Assembly: GCA_963922205.1 (NCBI GenBank)
Contig: CAWUHX010000074.1
Coordinates: forward strand, 1,116,001 to 1,180,000
Length of the DNA stretch: 64,000 nt
Origin: Romanomermis culicivorax
Taxonomy: Eukaryota; Nematoda; Enoplea; Mermithida; Mermithidae
Direction: 5' to 3'
Below are positions 61,561 through 64,000 of the stretch, piece after piece. The notes under the pieces were generated by a model. It was not told the DNA's origin and made no database searches. It worked only from the letters and a program-made list of their open reading frames with translations. A program made the translations under genes and the position numbers. How positions within the stretch are numbered: position 1 is the first letter of the stretch; every line of letters starts with the position of its first letter.

Positions 61561-62960
61561 TTCAAAAAAGTTATCTTAAGAATCGAAAAATGGAGACTGG
61601 GCCGGGCAGAAGTTTTGACGCATGGTATATAGGGTCCTCCGTTTCGATCTGGTAGATGCGTTGTCATATATTTTTGCACGAATCGCCAGATTTCCGAATT
61701 ATGACTCCACTGCATTTTTTTTGTTTTTTCCCTTTTTATTTTATTTTTTATTCTGGTTAATCTACTACTAATCGTCTACATGCATATTTTTTATTTCCTT
61801 TTTCGTTTGCATTGGCTTATTCCCGCCTTATTTTGGGCCGCTTTTTGTTTACTTTTATCAGGTTGTGTACTTTTGTTGTATTTTTTAGCTACTTTTTATT
61901 ACCTCATTTTATTTCCTTTTTTGTTCTGCCTTTACTGCTTAATTGTTTTTTTTTTATTTATCTTATTTGCTCAGTTCATTTTGTTTTATTCATTCCATTA
62001 ATTTAATTTTTTTGCAATTAAGCTCCATACAAAACATTTTTAACGAGGAATCCTTATGATAATTTTTTGCTTGTTTTTTAACGTTTCGCAAGAGTGTTTC
62101 TGACAGATATTTTTTGTGATTTTGGAATGGCCCGTTCCTGTACCAACCGCAACTGCAGCACAAATACTGTGAAACTTAGATGACCAAAGACAACTACAGT
62201 CTGTTTTTCTCGAAATTCTTCCAAATAATTAAGGCGGAAAGCAAGTAGCATTTCGGATTTTTGCGATTTTCTGATGAATAATATTTCATCATACTGATCT
62301 AACCTTTGCCAATTTTTCGAGTGAAAAATTTTACAGTAAGAATTTTAAGTAAACGATTTTGACGGCAGTACCGATTTGTGTCACTTTTCTATTTGGAAGC
62401 ATTTTATAAAAAACAGACTATAAGAATAGACTATCTCAACTAGCAAAACGATTTTACATAATTTGGATATTTATTATAAAATGATGCGTGCATTTACTGT
62501 AATGCAGAACTTTTTACTATTCGCTATATAGAGATTCGCTCTTTTGAGAATCGTTGCATTGGGATCTCGCAGTAATCAGAAACGCTTTTTTGAGTTTCAC
62601 TGTATTTTGGACATGTTGGAAAAATATCTTCAACTTTTGATTCAAATCTAAGAAATGTCATGACTTCAATGAAAGCAAAAAACTATGTACAGACCGTTTT
62701 TATAAAATGCTTCTAAATTAAAAGAACACGAATATGAGATGACTGTAAAATTCTGTAGATGAACCTTTCATTATAGAATTTGCACTGAAAAAATCCAAGT
62801 GTTAGTATGTCATATTTCGACTCAATATGACGTTACGGCTCGGCAGAAAAAGCTGAGAATAGAAAATAGTTCTTTTCTAGAGTCATCATTTGGAAGCATT
62901 TCATGAAAATAGACTGTGGAATCATGTTGCTGTTTCAGCCATTCCAAATAAAAAACAAAA
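61561..62960. other. Intergenic region with dispersed repeat copies, no gene
   Basis: T-rich DNA up to about 62020 gives open frames that look like artefacts. Three related copies of TTTGGAAGCATTTTATRAAAA occur near 62384 (plus), 62700 (minus) and 62888 (plus), and a fourth near 5475 (minus); the 62373-62413 and 5447-5500 copies share about 40 bp in reverse complement. No gene seen. Confidence 0.5.
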
Positions 62961-62964
62961 CCGC

Positions 62965-62970
62965 TTTATT
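62965..62970 (-). terminator. Poly(A) signal of SF3B4
   Basis: TTTATT on the plus strand is AATAAA on the minus strand, about 90 nt past the SF3B4 stop codon. Confidence 0.6.
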
Positions 62971-63060
62971 TTCCACAATATGCGAACAATAACCAAAAAC
63001 TTACAAATTTCATAAGTCTCGAGAATCGAAGATAACATTCGATCGAATAACAAACGATTT

Positions 63061-64000
63061 TCAACTCGACGGTGGCGGCGGTCTGGGCGGCATTGGAGGT
63101 CGCGGCGGCATACCATACATTCCTTAAAAAGAATGAGTTGGTCATCTAGATCTCTAGACAACGCAAAATATGGACAAGTAAAAAAATTCAATATTTTCGA
63201 TGCTAAAAGATGATTTTGGAGCGTATTTGAAAGTGCAAAATTCGACGAATTGTGAAAATTTCATTTTTTGAATTTCAAACTTTTATCCCCTAAAAACAAG
63301 TTCCTAATTGTAAATTTCTCCACATTATCTATGAAACAAATTTAAACGTCATCCCCGAGCGTTCATTGCCAAAAATTGTATTTGAAAACTTACCGCCGGG
63401 CGGAGGAGGCGGCGGCGGTGGGAAACCGGCCACCGGCGGTCTTTGTTGCCCGGGTGGCGGCGGAAAACCCGCGCCGACGCCCATCGGCGGTGGGGGCGGT
63501 GGTGGCGGCCGGACGACGCCCATCGGTGGTCGACCACCCATCATTGGTGGCAACGGCGGACGAGGCATAGGTGGCGGAACGGCGCCCATCGACGAAGGCG
63601 GCGGCGGAGGCATCATGCCGCCCGGCATGCCCATTGGCGGCATGGGAGGCATCGGGGGCATCATTGGCATGTGCGGAAAAACTGCATAGAAATAAATTTT
63701 GAAAATACAAAGTTAGGAACAGACGACATTGAAGACAATAAAAAATGGGTTTTCGGTTTCTAGGACGACAAAATTTTTGAAAAATAAAAATTTAACACAT
63801 TTTTTCAAATTTCATAGACTTTTTCAAATTGAATTTGAAATTCCCTCAAGATTTAACGACCAAAAAATTAAAAGCCAACCTGAAGATGCCGGCGGCGGCG
63901 GAGGCGGGAATAACGGCATCGGCGGCATAGGCGGAGCGTCGGCGAACAATTGATGGGGTCGGTCGGCAGGGAATATTGGATTTTGAGCGGCCAATAATCT
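63061..64000 (-). CDS. SF3B4: Splicing factor 3B subunit 4 (SF3B4/SAP49), C-terminal part
   Basis: SF3B4 is a U2 snRNP protein that helps fix the branch site. Only the last three exons are in the window: 64000-63880 (continuing beyond the edge), 63681-63394 and 63122-63061. They splice in frame (phase 1 at both junctions) with GT-AG borders. The first piece reads [20 protein letters not shown], the conserved stretch that follows the two RNA-recognition motifs in SF3B4. After it comes a Pro/Met/Gly-rich tail ([14 protein letters not shown], then polyproline blocks) ending RPPPPSS. The two RRMs must lie to the right of the window. The Pro-rich tail is shorter than the human one and is encoded by a separate exon. 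Reading frames on the plus strand over these exons are shadows of the repeats. Confidence 0.93.

Noticed and set aside
61780-62006. Plus-strand hydrophobic frames resembling a small membrane protein
   Set aside because: The hydrophobicity comes from a T-rich stretch (Phe/Leu codons); no start context, homology or neighbouring exon supports it.
63366-63763. Plus-strand Gly-rich and His/Arg-rich frames
   Set aside because: They are antisense shadows of the Pro-rich SF3B4 exon on the minus strand.

Overview
The window is nuclear DNA of an animal. Its genes have GT-AG introns, and it holds three conserved eukaryotic housekeeping genes, a secreted serpin and many transposable elements. Donors are mostly GTAAGT or GTGAGT, acceptors are short T-rich runs ending in CAG, TAG or AAG, and intergenic DNA is AT-rich. 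An invertebrate is most likely. A nematode would fit (there is a short TTAGGC run and nematode-like splice sites), but nothing here proves it.

Layout. (1) 1-13.4 kb: no intact gene. This part holds a broken CR1/Jockey-type LINE, a pair of ~545-bp inverted arms 2.9 kb apart, a canonical hAT MITE and a decayed ~145-bp tandem array. (2) 13.5-16.2 kb, plus strand: a four-exon secreted serpin, complete except for one surplus A in an A8 run; its first long intron carries a ~475-bp TTGA microsatellite. (3) 19.7-29.2 kb, minus strand: CCT7 (TCP-1 eta), 11 exons, 546 aa. (4) 31.2-42.0 kb, minus strand: TCERG1/CA150, 21 exons, 905 aa, with three WW and six FF domains. (5) 42-48.8 kb: a pile of nested DNA transposons (hAT, MULE-like, CATACCTG family), including a relic of a hAT transposase. 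(6) 49.16-61.42 kb, plus strand: a 12.26-kb Ty3/Gypsy LTR retrotransposon with 591-bp LTRs that differ at only five sites. (7) 63.06-64.0 kb, minus strand: the 3' exons of SF3B4/SAP49, which run off the window.

The most striking item is the Gypsy element. After an intact 1,992-codon gag-pol it carries 4.7 kb of extra coding sequence. The first extra gene, apparently spliced in frame across a 213-nt intron, encodes an RNase D-like 3'-5' exonuclease domain with all five DEDDy catalytic residues and an acidic, then Arg/Ser-rich tail. The second is a 322-aa protein of unknown function. Neither looks like an envelope.

The second theme is a set of short non-autonomous elements in and around the CCT7 and TCERG1 introns. 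Their ends read CATACATG, CATACCTG or CAGAGGTCC, and many copies are flanked by an 8-bp target duplication that I could read directly. Some are nested two or three deep. The housekeeping exons keep open, phase-consistent frames throughout.
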